Shown: positions 17,793 through 26,830 of the stretch, in pieces
How positions within the stretch are numbered: position 1 is the stretch's first letter
How the letters are laid out: every line of letters starts with the position of its first letter
Assembly (NCBI GenBank): GCA_963714055.1
Contig: OY970227.1
Span: 1,860,001 to 1,924,000 of the forward strand
Reading direction: 5' to 3'
From: JACDBE01 sp963714055
Lineage (GTDB): Bacteria; Actinomycetota; Acidimicrobiia; Spongiisociales; UBA5794
Length of the DNA stretch: 64,000 bases
Position numbers and translations under genes: made by a program
The notes under the pieces: generated by a model
The model's database searches: none
What the model saw: only the letters and a program-made list of their open reading frames with translations
What the model was told of the DNA's origin: nothing

Positions 17793-18954
17793 GTGAGCGG
17801 GGCGAGACGGCTCGACGCCGTGGCCGGTGCGCTCGCCCCGCTGCTCGACTACATCGCGGTGTGGGACGGGATCCGGCTCGACCCGGAGGTGAGCGACTTC
17901 GCCTTCGGCAACCCGCAGGAGATGCCGCTGCCCGGCTTCGTCTCGGCAATCCGGGACCATGCCGTTCCGCTCGACAAGGACTGGTTCGCCTACAAGCGCT
18001 CCGAGCCCGAGCCGCGGGAAGCCGTCGCCAAGGCGCTGCGAGAGTCGAGCGGGCTGCCCTTCGAGCCCGAGGACATCGCCCTCACCCCGGGGGCGTTCGG
18101 TGCCCTGGCAACCGCCTTCCGCACGCTGCTCGACCCGGGCGACGAGGTGATCTTCTCGCTGCCGCCCTGGTTCCTCTACGAGGCGATGTTGCTCGCCGCC
18201 GATGCGGTCCCGGTCAAGGTCCGGATCCGAGCCGACGATCTGGACCTCGACGTCGACGCCATCGCCGCAGCCATCGGTCCCCGCACCAGGGCCGTCATCG
18301 TCAACACGCCCCACAACCCGACCGGCCGGATCTACCCGCGGTCCACGTTGACCGCGCTCGCCGAGGTGCTGGAGGCAGCCTCGGCGCGACTGGGACGGAC
18401 GATCTGGCTCATCTCCGACGAGCCGTACAACCGGCTGGTGTTCAGCGACGCCGAGTTCCACAGCCCCAGCGAGGTCTACCCGAACACCCTCATCTCGTAC
18501 AGCTACGGCAAGGTCCTGCTCGACCCCGGGGGAGCGGATCGGCTGGCTGGCGGTGTCGCCGCTGGCCACCGGACGTGAAGACCTGCGAGACGCCATTCAG
18601 ATAGCCCAGATCGCCGGCGGCTGGGTGTTCCCCAACGCGACCCTGCAGCGTGCCGTTCCCGAACTGGAGCACCTCTCCATCGACATGGTCGACCTGGAGG
18701 CGAAGCGTGACCGGGTCGTCGCCGCCTTGACCGCCGCCGGCTACGAGCTGCGGGCGCCGGAGGGGACGTTCTACGTCTGGGTGAGGTCGCCGCTCGACGA
18801 CGACGTCGAGTTCTGCCGCCGTCTCGCCGAGAGAAAGGTGCTCGTCCTCCCGGGCACGACCTGCGAGGCGCCCGGCTGCTTCCGGATCTCACTCACCGGG
18901 TCGAACGAGATGTTCGACCGGGCGCTCCCGGTGTTCGCCGAGCTGGCCGGCTGA
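17793..18954 (+). CDS. Class I/II PLP-dependent aminotransferase, one frameshift
   Basis: The start is GTG at 17793 with GGAGGAGAG a few bases upstream. The fold-type I signature is clear: GNPQEMPLPG, LTPGAFGALATAF, NTPHNPTGRIY, ISDEPYNRLVF, and the PLP lysine in SYSYGKVLL. After that lysine the first frame ends at a TGA (18578), while the next frame carries RIGWLAVSPLATGRED and continues to 18954. Removing one G from the GGGGG run near 18530 joins both parts without a gap (LDPGERIGWLAV). The repaired protein is about 386 residues, normal for the family. Substrate cannot be deduced. The lesion sits in a homopolymer, so a sequencing error is likely. Confidence 0.8.
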
Positions 18955-19017
18955 TCTCCGTTCGTCCGCGACCTGCTCGGGCCCCTGCTCGTCGAGCAGT
19001 CGAGGAGCGACCCGCGG

Positions 19018-19497
19018 TCAATGAGCCTGAAGATGCGACCGCATCGGTGAGGTCAGGGGCAGCACCGCCAGGGCCAACCCGACCAGCCCGAACGTGGGCA
19101 TCAGCGGCGAGAACGGGATCGTGGCCAGCTCGATCCCGATCCAGATCAGGTGGCCGAGGCCGATCAGGATGGTGGCGATCCATGCCCAGTGGTGCCCGGT
19201 GGCTCGCTGCAACCACCCCAACCAGTTCCATTGGGGCCGGCGCATGACTCCGTAGAGGGCGACCAGCGACCCGACCCCGAAGCCGACGAGCAGGATGAGG
19301 CCGGGCACCAGCCAGCTGTCGACGAGGGGCAGGTCGTCCAGATACTCGTCGGGGAGGAAGCTCTCCCCGCCGATGCCGATGATCATGGCCATCCCGCCAC
19401 CCAGGGCTCCCAGGCCGAGCACCAGAAGCAGCACGCCGGTGACCGTCACCTCCCAGGGGAGATGGGCCTGTCTGGGATGTACTAGTGCGATGGACAC
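19018..19497 (-). CDS. Integral membrane protein, four predicted transmembrane segments
   Basis: The product is 159 residues from an ATG at 19495-19497. Hydrophobic segments lie near residues 15-43, 62-85, 103-125 and 129-150. A basic Arg/Trp-rich loop (RRPQWNWLGW) lies between segments 2 and 3. I do not recognise the family and see no cofactor or catalytic motif. It converges with the aminotransferase gene. Function unknown. Confidence 0.65.
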   Translation of the reverse strand: MSIALVHPRQAHLPWEVTVTGVLLLVLGLGALGGGMAMIIGIGGESFLPDEYLDDLPLVDSWLVPGLILLVGFGVGSLVALYGVMRRPQWNWLGWLQRATGHHWAWIATILIGLGHLIWIGIELATIPFSPLMPTFGLVGLALAVLPLTSPMRSHLQAH

Positions 19498-19781
19498 GCG
19501 ACTCCTTCCGCTGGTGGCAACTCACCCTGCGCGCCACCACGCCCACAGGTCCAGGGCCGAACGTCACGTCGCCCAGCGCGACCCCTCGATCGGGTGCCCG
19601 CCATGGACCATGGCGGTCGTGACCATGACGGGCGCGCAGGTCGCGTTCCGGGCAACGAGCAGCGACCGCGGCCGGTCGGAGCAGACGCCTCGTCGGATTC
19701 ACACGACGGACTGCGTAGAGCCTGCGGAACCCAGGGATCGGTCCGGGAGCGGTCCCACACGGCCGGTAACATGGCCTTGTC

Positions 19782-19854
19782 GGGGACGTAGCTCAGTTGG
19801 AAGAGCACCTGCTTTGCAAGCAGGGGGTCGTGGGTTCAAGTCCCATCGTCTCCA
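19782..19854 (+). tRNA. tRNA-Ala(TGC)
   Basis: The gene begins GGGGACGTAGCTCAG and ends CGTCTCC plus discriminator A; the seven acceptor pairs form with one G-T pair. The anticodon stem-loop CCTGC-TTTGCAA-GCAGG gives anticodon TGC. The T-arm has GGTTCAAGTCC. CCA is not encoded. It stands alone between a membrane-protein gene and the GlpA-like operon. Confidence 0.96.
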
Positions 19855-20105
19855 CCCCGCTCATCCTCCACCCCATGCCGCCCATCGGGAACATCGACTG
19901 CTGCCACTGACCCAGGCGACCCGAGAGCGTAGAGGTCTCGCCACCGGACGACAGAGGGCCATCGCCGGCCTCAAGCTGTTCGGAACGCTGACGGGGTGAT
20001 CGCGCGGCTCCTCCTGGTCCCGGCGGATACCTACTTCCGCCCCTACCGGGCGTCACGCCGTCGCGTACGGTGTCACCGAAGGCCCAGAGACGGCGAGGAG
20101 CCATG

Positions 20106-21608
20106 ATGGACCCGAGACCACGTGCCCCCTACGACGTCGCCATCATCGGCGGCGGGGTGGTGGGTACCGCCGTGGCCCGGGAGCTGTCGCGCTACGACCT
20201 CTCGGTGGTGCTGCTCGAGCGGAACGCCGAGGTCGGCTTCGGCACCAGCAAAGCCAACAGCGGCATCATCCATGCCGGGGCCCACGCCCCGGAAGGCACC
20301 CTCAAAGGTGCGCTGGAGTGGCCGGGGAACCAGGGATGGGGGGTCCTCCATGACGACCTCGGGTTCGGGTTCAAGCGGGTCGGCGAGCTGGTGGTCGCCC
20401 GTGAGGAGGAGCAGCTCGCCACGCTCGACGCCCTGTTCGCCCAGGGCACGGCGCGAGGGGTCACCGGTCTCGAGTTGTGGGAGCCGGAGCGCATCCGTGC
20501 CGAAGAGCCCAACGTCAGCCATGACGTGATCGGGGCGCTGTGGGCGCCCACCGCCGGGGTCATCAACCCCTACGAGGCGGTGCTGCTCCTGGCCGACAAT
20601 GCGGCGCACAACGGAGTCGAGATCGCCACCGGGCACACGGTCACCTCGATCGACAGCCTCGACGACGGGCTGCTGCGGGTCGGGACCAACCGCAGGCACA
20701 TCGTGACCCGGTTCGTGGTCAACGCCGCCGGGGTCTACTCCGACGACATCGCCGAGCTCGCCGGTGTCCGCACCTTCACCATCCGCCCCCGCAAGGGCGA
20801 GGAGTACCTCCTCGACAAGCGGCTGGCGGGGATCGTCACCCGGATCATCTTCCCCTGCCCCACCGCCATCACCAAGGGCATCCTCGTCATCCCCACCTTC
20901 GACGGCACGATCATGGTGGGCCCCACCGCCGACGACGTCGACGACAAGGAGAACCTGAGCACCAGCAGCGCAGGGATGGACCAGGTGTTCGAGGCGGCGT
21001 CGGCGCTGGTGCCGGGGATCACCAAGGCCGATGTCATTGCCTCCTTCGCCGGGCTGCGTCCCATCGCCGACACCAACGACTTCGTCATCGGCCCCACCGC
21101 CCGCAAGGGGTTCATCAACGCCGGGGGCATCCAGTCACCCGGGCTCACCTCGTCGCCGGCCATCGCCCCGATGGTGGCGGGCATCCTCGCCGACGAGGGT
21201 CTGGAGCTCCGCACCAGGGACGACTGGGAGCCGAGCCTGCCCCACCCGACCCGTTTCGCCGCCCTCTCCACCGACGAGCAGATCCGGCTGGCCGCAGAGG
21301 ATCCGGCCTTCGCCCACCTGGTGTGCCGCTGCGAGCACGTCACCGAGGCGGAGATCGTCGATGCCATCGACCGTGGCGCCCACACCCTGGACGGGTTGAA
21401 GTTCCGCACCCGGGCCGGGATGGGCCGCTGCCAAGGCGGCTTCTGCACGTGGCGGTGCATGGAGCTGCTCTCGTCCCGTCGCCACATTCCGATGACCGAG
21501 CTGACCAAGCGCGGCCCCGGGTCGTGGCTCGTCATCGAACGCGGCGACGCCGCCCCAGCCGTCGGGGAGCCGACGCTCGAGGTGGCCGGGGTGGAGGCGA
21601 CACCATGA
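20106..21608 (+). CDS. FAD-dependent oxidoreductase, GlpA/LhgO-like, with C-terminal BFD-type [2Fe-2S] domain
   Basis: There are two adjacent ATG codons (20103 and 20106) after GAGGAG; the second has the better spacing and gives 500 residues. The N-terminus has the FAD-binding IIGGGVVGTAVARELSRY fold, followed by a D-amino-acid-oxidase-like domain as in anaerobic glycerol-3-phosphate dehydrogenase subunit A (GlpA). At the C-terminus VCRCEHV and GRCQGGFC supply four cysteines of a BFD-like [2Fe-2S] domain. It overlaps the next gene by 4 bp. Together with the next two genes it matches a conserved three-gene set annotated as glycerol-3-phosphate or hydroxy-acid oxidation. Glycerol-3-phosphate is a plausible substrate but unproven. 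Confidence 0.85.
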   Translation: MDPRPRAPYDVAIIGGGVVGTAVARELSRYDLSVVLLERNAEVGFGTSKANSGIIHAGAHAPEGTLKGALEWPGNQGWGVLHDDLGFGFKRVGELVVAREEEQLATLDALFAQGTARGVTGLELWEPERIRAEEPNVSHDVIGALWAPTAGVINPYEAVLLLADNAAHNGVEIATGHTVTSIDSLDDGLLRVGTNRRHIVTRFVVNAAGVYSDDIAELAGVRTFTIRPRKGEEYLLDKRLAGIVTRIIFPCPTAITKGILVIPTFDGTIMVGPTADDVDDKENLSTSSAGMDQVFEAASALVPGITKADVIASFAGLRPIADTNDFVIGPTARKGFINAGGIQSPGLTSSPAIAPMVAGILADEGLELRTRDDWEPSLPHPTRFAALSTDEQIRLAAEDPAFAHLVCRCEHVTEAEIVDAIDRGAHTLDGLKFRTRAGMGRCQGGFCTWRCMELLSSRRHIPMTELTKRGPGSWLVIERGDAAPAVGEPTLEVAGVEATP

Positions 21609-22918
21609 TCACCGACCTCGCCGTCCATCTCGACGACCGCTACGACGTACTGGTGGTGGGTGCGGGACCGGCCGGTCTCGCCGCCGCCGTCGGCGCCCGC
21701 AACGCCGGGGCCGAGCGGGTGCTCATCGTGGATCGTGAACGCCAAGCGGGGGGGATCCTGCTGCAGTGCATCCACTCCGGTTTCGGGCTGCACGCCTTCA
21801 AGGAGGACATCACCGGTCCCGAGTACGCCGAGCGCTACCTGGAGCGGGTCCTGGAAGCCGATGTCGACGTGCTCGAGGACGCCTTCGTCATGGATGTGGA
21901 CCACAGCGGCAACGGCGCGGCGGGTCGTCGCATCAAGCTGATGTCACCTGCCGTGGGGGTCCGCATCGTCGAGGCCGGGAGCATCGTGCTGGCGATGGGA
22001 GCCCGGGAACGCACCCGGGGCGCCATCCACATCCCCGGTGACCGCCCCTCGGGGGTGCTCACCGCCGGGCTCGCCCAGAAGATGGTCAACCTCCACGGCT
22101 TCCTGCCGGGTCGGCGCGTGGTGATCCTCGGCTCCGGCGACATCGGCCTGATCATGGCCCGACGGCTCACATTGGAAGGCTGCGAGGTCATCGGGGTGTT
22201 CGAGATCATGCCGCACGCCAACGGGCTGGGACGAAACATCGTCCAATGCCTCGAGGACTTCGACATCCCGCTCCACCTCTCGACGACCGTGGTCGACGTC
22301 CACGGCCACGACCGCCTGCAACGGGTGACGGTTGCCCCGGTTGACGACAACCTCCAGCCGGTCATGGCCAAGGCCTGGGACATCGACTGCGACACCCTCC
22401 TGCTGTCCATCGGGTTGATCCCCGAGAACGAGCTGTCGCGGCGGTTCGGGATGAGGATGGACCCGCTCACCAATGGCCCGATGGTGACCAGCACGTTCGA
22501 GACCACGACCCCCGGGGTCTTCGCCGCCGGCAACGTGGTGCACATCAACGACCTCGCCGATTGGGTCACCGAGGAGGCGCTGATCGCCGGCCGCAGCGCC
22601 GGTCAGTTCGTCACCGGGTCCATGCCACCCGCCGACAACGTCCGGCTCGTCCCGGGCGAGAACGTGGCCCAGGTGGTGCCGCACACGCTGGCGACCGATC
22701 GCGACCACACGGTGTACGTCCGGGTGCGCAAACCCATCTACGACAAGACGACGATCAAGCTCGGATCGCTGTACCGCCGGAAGGTCAATGCCGTGGTGCC
22801 GTCCGAGATGGTGACGCTCAAGCTCCGATCGCGGGTGCTGGCGGACTTCCACGGGGATGCGCTCACCGTGCACGCCGTCCCCACCGGCGTCGACGATGCC
22901 CGGGGGAGCGCAGCATGA
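21605..22918 (+). CDS. NAD(P)/FAD-dependent oxidoreductase, second subunit of the GlpA-like operon
   Basis: This is 437 residues from an ATG at 21605 overlapping the previous stop by 4 bp (ATGA). It has two Rossmann motifs, VVGAGPAGLAAAVGARNAG near 18-36 for FAD and ILGSGDIGLIMARRL near 175 for NAD(P), with CIHSGFG close to the first. FAAGNVVHINDLADWV is the typical C-terminal flavin-contact motif. It resembles pyridine-nucleotide-disulphide-type oxidoreductases that accompany GlpA-like proteins and probably passes electrons between the first subunit and NAD or another carrier. Its C-terminal 80 residues form an extra domain (VRVRKPIYDKTTIKL) also seen in operon homologues. Confidence 0.85.
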   Translation: MITDLAVHLDDRYDVLVVGAGPAGLAAAVGARNAGAERVLIVDRERQAGGILLQCIHSGFGLHAFKEDITGPEYAERYLERVLEADVDVLEDAFVMDVDHSGNGAAGRRIKLMSPAVGVRIVEAGSIVLAMGARERTRGAIHIPGDRPSGVLTAGLAQKMVNLHGFLPGRRVVILGSGDIGLIMARRLTLEGCEVIGVFEIMPHANGLGRNIVQCLEDFDIPLHLSTTVVDVHGHDRLQRVTVAPVDDNLQPVMAKAWDIDCDTLLLSIGLIPENELSRRFGMRMDPLTNGPMVTSTFETTTPGVFAAGNVVHINDLADWVTEEALIAGRSAGQFVTGSMPPADNVRLVPGENVAQVVPHTLATDRDHTVYVRVRKPIYDKTTIKLGSLYRRKVNAVVPSEMVTLKLRSRVLADFHGDALTVHAVPTGVDDARGSAA

Positions 22919-23301
22919 CCACCGTCGAAACCGCCACCTACCTCTGCACCGGGTGTCCCCTCGGTTGCCGCCTCGAGGTCGATGTGGTCGAGAACGACAT
23001 CATCGAGATCCGCGGCTTCGAATGCGCCAAGGGCAAGCGGTACGCCCGCCAGGAGCACACCGATCCGCGCCGCCCTCTCTCCACCACGGTGGCGATCAGC
23101 GGCAGCGTGCTCCCCCGTCTCCCGGTTCGCACCGCCGAACCGGTACCCAAGACGGTGGTTCGGCGACTCGCCGAGACACTCCGCCGGCTCGAGGTCGAGG
23201 CCCCGGTTCAGCGCGGCCAGACCGTGCTCACCGACGCCCTCGGCACCGGGATCGACGTCATCGCCACCCGCACCATGCCCGCACAGAGTCGACGCACCTG
23301 A
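22915..23301 (+). CDS. DUF1667-family protein, third gene of the GlpA-like operon
   Basis: The predicted protein has 128 residues from an ATG at 22915, overlapping the previous gene by 4 bp. The N-terminus carries CTGCPLGCRLEV and then FECAKGKRYARQE, a CxxCxxxC plus Cys pattern typical of DUF1667 and suggestive of a metal or iron-sulphur site. The C-terminal half (VRTAEPVPKTVVRRLAETL, QTVLTDALGTGIDVIATR) matches the family's second conserved block. The family is almost always found downstream of a GlpA-like and an FAD/NAD oxidoreductase gene, as here. Its biochemical role is not established; an electron-transfer subunit is the natural inference. Confidence 0.85.
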   Translation: MTTVETATYLCTGCPLGCRLEVDVVENDIIEIRGFECAKGKRYARQEHTDPRRPLSTTVAISGSVLPRLPVRTAEPVPKTVVRRLAETLRRLEVEAPVQRGQTVLTDALGTGIDVIATRTMPAQSRRT

Positions 23302-23392
23302 ACTTGGGCCCGAGCGCTGGATCGTCGTAGAGGACTCGAGCCGCCCGGGTGCGGATGCTCCGACCAAGCAGCTGGACATAGACGAAGTCGCT

Positions 23393-26300
23393 CTACACGA
23401 CGCCGTGTTCTGTGCCAAGCCAGATGCATTCGTTGTTGGCGAGCTCCCGCGTGACGACGGCGTCGATCGAGGCATCGAGGTCAGAGCCCGGCCGGATGTC
23501 CCCGCGCTCGGGGTCGAAGACGAGCCCCAGGGCGGAGAAGGACGGCGCCAGCGTGGCGAGCACGCTCGAGTCGCCGGTCAGCCGCCACCGGTCCCGGTCC
23601 ACCATCGCCTCGTGGAGCGGTGAGCCGAGGCGCCGTGCGGCTTCGGTGGCACGGTCGAGCTCCTTGCGCACCGCCGTCGGCTGGCCACGCCGTGCGGCGA
23701 GGTCGGCGGCGAGCCGGTGCGCCTCGACCCGGCCCTCCCAGTCGTCAGCAGCCGCCTCGCCGGCGGCAACAACCGCGGCGGCGGCGTCGATGGGGGGACC
23801 ATCGGTGTCGCCACCCATGACGAGCGCCAGCCGGGCTCTGGCGATGGTGAGCTCGGAGCGGTAGAACCCGCGAACGTCGTGGACCTGGACGAAGCGCTCG
23901 GTTGCCTCGAGATCGGAGCTGGCGACGTCGATCTCGCCCAGCATCGCCCGCGCCTGGACCGCCTCTGCCCGGGCCCGCGCCCAGTTCATGTTGTCGGGGA
24001 TCGAGGCCAGCGGTTGGGCGGCGTGGGACAACAGGTCCACGGCGCGCTCGGGAGCGCCGGCGAGGAGGCAGATCCGACCCACCGCCTCGGTCGCCCATGC
24101 GGCGAGATGGCGGTCACCGGTCTGGTGTGCCGTCGACAACATCTCGTCGCAGACGGCGAGCGCATCGGCGAAGCCTCCACGGCCGGCGAGGATCCAAGCC
24201 TCCAGGTAGGCGATCGATCCCCACTCGTGCGAGGCGTCGACCGATGCGAAGGCCGTCATGCCCTTCCTGGCGTGGTCGAGGGCGGCGTCCCAATCGCCGG
24301 TCACGTGGTGCTCGTGGACGCAGTTGCCGAGGTGGGCGAACCCGAGGGCGAACGGATCCGACGCCGCCTCGGCGGTCTGCAGCGCCCGGCGGTGGAAGCG
24401 GGCGGCGAGCCGGCCATTGCCGTTCACGTCGAGCCCCACCCCCACCCCCATCAGTCCCTGGACGGTCTCGAAGATCGCCGCGTCACCGACGCCCGTCCCG
24501 AAGTGCACGGTGCGTACCGCGTCGAGGAAGAACCTGTCGCCATCGGAGAAGTAGTCCACCCAACCGAGCCTGGCGTAGAGGCGTGCCCTTTCGGATGCCG
24601 ACCGGCGCGCCTCGGGATCGCTCCTGCGGCTTCGAACCGGGATCAGAATCGACGCCAGCCCGGTGCGCGAACGTCGTCGGATCTCAGCCGGCGAGGCCGG
24701 GTAGCGGTCTCCGATGACCTCGAGCCCACGCTCGAAGTGTGACCGGGCCTGGTCGTAGGCGCCACGGCGGAGGAGCGCCTCTCCGATCTTGCGCTCCAGC
24801 GAGGAACGCTCGACCGGGTCCCAACCGGCGCTGCCGGCGGCATCGAGCGCCGCCCGGTAGTGGCGGAGGGCGGTGGCATCGGCGGCGATGGACCCGGCCT
24901 GGTCGCCGGCCCGTACCAGCGCGTGGCGGGCCCGAGTTTCGTCCCCGGCGCCGGCGTAGTGGAAGGCGAGGACGGTGTGGACGTCGGGATCGTGCCGTTC
25001 CAACCAGTGGGCGGCGCGTCCGTGCCACTCGGTGCGCCGAGCCTTCGGCACCGTCCCGTACGCCACGTCTTGCAGCAGGGGGTCGGCGAACCGGTAGGTA
25101 CCTGACGCCCCAGGCGCCGCCACCAGGAGACCAAGATCGACGAGGGTGAGGAGCTCCGAGTGCGACCCATCGCCGAGAAGGGCCTCGAGCACCTCGGCGG
25201 TGACGTCGCCGGAGAACACGGCGGCGGCGCGCAGCCGTCTCTTGACGTTCTCGTCGAGGGTGTCGATTCGCGCCTGGAGGGCGCCGCGGATGGTGTCCGG
25301 CACCGTCTCGGCGACGTCCCCGCCGGCGGCGACCACCGCCGCCGCCAGTTGCTCCAGGAGGTAGGGCTCGCCCGATCCGCGCCGGACCACGGCCTCGATG
25401 ACCTCATGGGAGGCGTCGGGGATGAGGGTGGTCACCAGTTGCCTGGCCTCGGAGACGATGAGCGGCTCCAGGGTGAGCTCCCCTCCCTCCAGCCGCCCGG
25501 CCCGCCGCCACTCGGCAAGGGTGTCGGCCAAGAGCCCGGTGGGCACCTGGGGAACCACGGCGACGACCACCACCGGATGGCCGTCGGTGAGCGGCGCCAC
25601 GTGCGCCAGCAGGCGGAGCGAGTCGTCGTCAACGGCGTCGAGGTCGTCGGCGACGATCACCACCGGACGGTCGGCGGATAGGCCGGCGATCAGCGTGCGC
25701 ACCGCCCGGAACACCTGCCGGCCGACGACGTCGCCGGGCAGCATCGCCGGGGTGGCCGCCGGATCGAGCAGGACCGCCAGCGGCGGCGCCACATCATCGG
25801 CCAGGTCGGCGGTGGTGCCCTCAGCGAGCGGTCCTTTTATCTCGGCGGCGCTGACCGCGCTTGCATCCGGGTCGAGCCCCAACCAGGAACGGAGCAGGTC
25901 GACGAACAGGGCATAGCCCGGCGCCGACCCCAGCTCGCGGCCCCGGGCCTCCAGCCAGGTCACATCGAGGGCGAGGTCCCGGCGCGCCTCGTCGACGACT
26001 CGTGACCGCCCCGAGCCACGCGACCCGGCCACGGTGATGATCCCGCCGGCTCCCCGGCCAACGGCGGCGAGCCGTTCCCGCAGTCGGGCGACGGCGGCTT
26101 CACGGCCTACGAATGGAGTCGCCCCTCGTGGGGCCGGCGCTTCATCCAGGGCGGCGCGGACGATGAGCGGTTCCGAAACACCCTTGGCGGCGATCGACCT
26201 CGCCTCACCGAAGGCGACGGCGCCGGCGGCCTGACGTGCGGCGCGTTCCCCGACGAGGACGGCGCCCTCCTCGGCGGCGGTCTGGATGCGGGCCGCCACG

Positions 26301-26707
26301 TTCAGGCTCTGGCCCGTGGCCAGCCGCTCGGTCTCGCGCCCGGGCGTGACCAGCACCTCACCGCTCTCGATACCGATCCGCATGCGCAGGGTGTCGTGAG
26401 CGGCCGGGTCCTCTCGGCGCAACGCCTCCAGGCGCCGCTGCATGGCCAGGGCGGCCTTGACCGCTCGGGTGGCGTCGTCGCCGAAGGCCCGATGGGCACC
26501 GAAGTAGGCGACGATGGCGTCGCCGATGTACTTCTCCACCACTCCGCCATGACGGGTGATGACCGCCTCCATCGCCGAGAAGAACCGGCTGAGGAGGGCG
26601 TCCAACTCCTCTGGATCGAGCCGTGCCGCCAGCGCGGTCGACCCGGCGAGGTCGGCGAACAACGTCGTGACGATCCGCCGTTCCGCGTTTGCCCGGTCCG
26701 CCACCAT
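23393..26707 (-). CDS. Class III cyclase / AAA-type ATPase / TPR signalling protein with altered Walker A
   Basis: This 1,104-residue protein begins at an ATG at 26705-26707. Residues 10-190 form a class III cyclase with metal Asp19 in FADLAGST, Lys59-Tyr60-Ile61-Gly62-Asp63 and LNVAARIQ at 135-142, so the catalytic set looks complete. A predicted ATPase begins near residue 200 (FVGREAAVARLRERL). Its P-loop reads GSRGSGRS at 228-235, with Arg234 where Lys is expected. Helical TPR-like repeats follow from about residue 560 to the end. The layout is common in actinobacteria as a presumed cAMP- or ligand-responsive switch. The altered P-loop may reduce ATP hydrolysis. It is not overlapped by neighbours. 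Confidence 0.85.
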   Translation of the reverse strand: MVADRANAERRIVTTLFADLAGSTALAARLDPEELDALLSRFFSAMEAVITRHGGVVEKYIGDAIVAYFGAHRAFGDDATRAVKAALAMQRRLEALRREDPAAHDTLRMRIGIESGEVLVTPGRETERLATGQSLNVAARIQTAAEEGAVLVGERAARQAAGAVAFGEARSIAAKGVSEPLIVRAALDEAPAPRGATPFVGREAAVARLRERLAAVGRGAGGIITVAGSRGSGRSRVVDEARRDLALDVTWLEARGRELGSAPGYALFVDLLRSWLGLDPDASAVSAAEIKGPLAEGTTADLADDVAPPLAVLLDPAATPAMLPGDVVGRQVFRAVRTLIAGLSADRPVVIVADDLDAVDDDSLRLLAHVAPLTDGHPVVVVAVVPQVPTGLLADTLAEWRRAGRLEGGELTLEPLIVSEARQLVTTLIPDASHEVIEAVVRRGSGEPYLLEQLAAAVVAAGGDVAETVPDTIRGALQARIDTLDENVKRRLRAAAVFSGDVTAEVLEALLGDGSHSELLTLVDLGLLVAAPGASGTYRFADPLLQDVAYGTVPKARRTEWHGRAAHWLERHDPDVHTVLAFHYAGAGDETRARHALVRAGDQAGSIAADATALRHYRAALDAAGSAGWDPVERSSLERKIGEALLRRGAYDQARSHFERGLEVIGDRYPASPAEIRRRSRTGLASILIPVRSRRSDPEARRSASERARLYARLGWVDYFSDGDRFFLDAVRTVHFGTGVGDAAIFETVQGLMGVGVGLDVNGNGRLAARFHRRALQTAEAASDPFALGFAHLGNCVHEHHVTGDWDAALDHARKGMTAFASVDASHEWGSIAYLEAWILAGRGGFADALAVCDEMLSTAHQTGDRHLAAWATEAVGRICLLAGAPERAVDLLSHAAQPLASIPDNMNWARARAEAVQARAMLGEIDVASSDLEATERFVQVHDVRGFYRSELTIARARLALVMGGDTDGPPIDAAAAVVAAGEAAADDWEGRVEAHRLAADLAARRGQPTAVRKELDRATEAARRLGSPLHEAMVDRDRWRLTGDSSVLATLAPSFSALGLVFDPERGDIRPGSDLDASIDAVVTRELANNECIWLGTEHGVV

Positions 26708-26830
26708 CTGCCTCGTCCTACCTGAGAAGAGCCTCCACCTGCAGCGGCAAAGGGTAGAGGTGGCCCGGCGCTTACCGGGGGCCGGTGTGGGGCGACGACC
26801 CGGCCGAAACTCTCGTTGAGTTCGCGTCCT

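Noticed and set aside
17658..18596. N-terminal extension of the hypothetical gene at 17244-17657 into the aminotransferase region
   Set aside because: The extension is antisense to conserved aminotransferase sequence. A strong ribosome binding site precedes the ATG at 17655-17657.
20540..22918. 792-codon frame that seems to fuse an Arg/His-rich region to an FAD oxidoreductase
   Set aside because: The first part is an out-of-frame shadow of the GlpA-like gene. The true oxidoreductase starts at the ATG at 21605, which overlaps the upstream stop.
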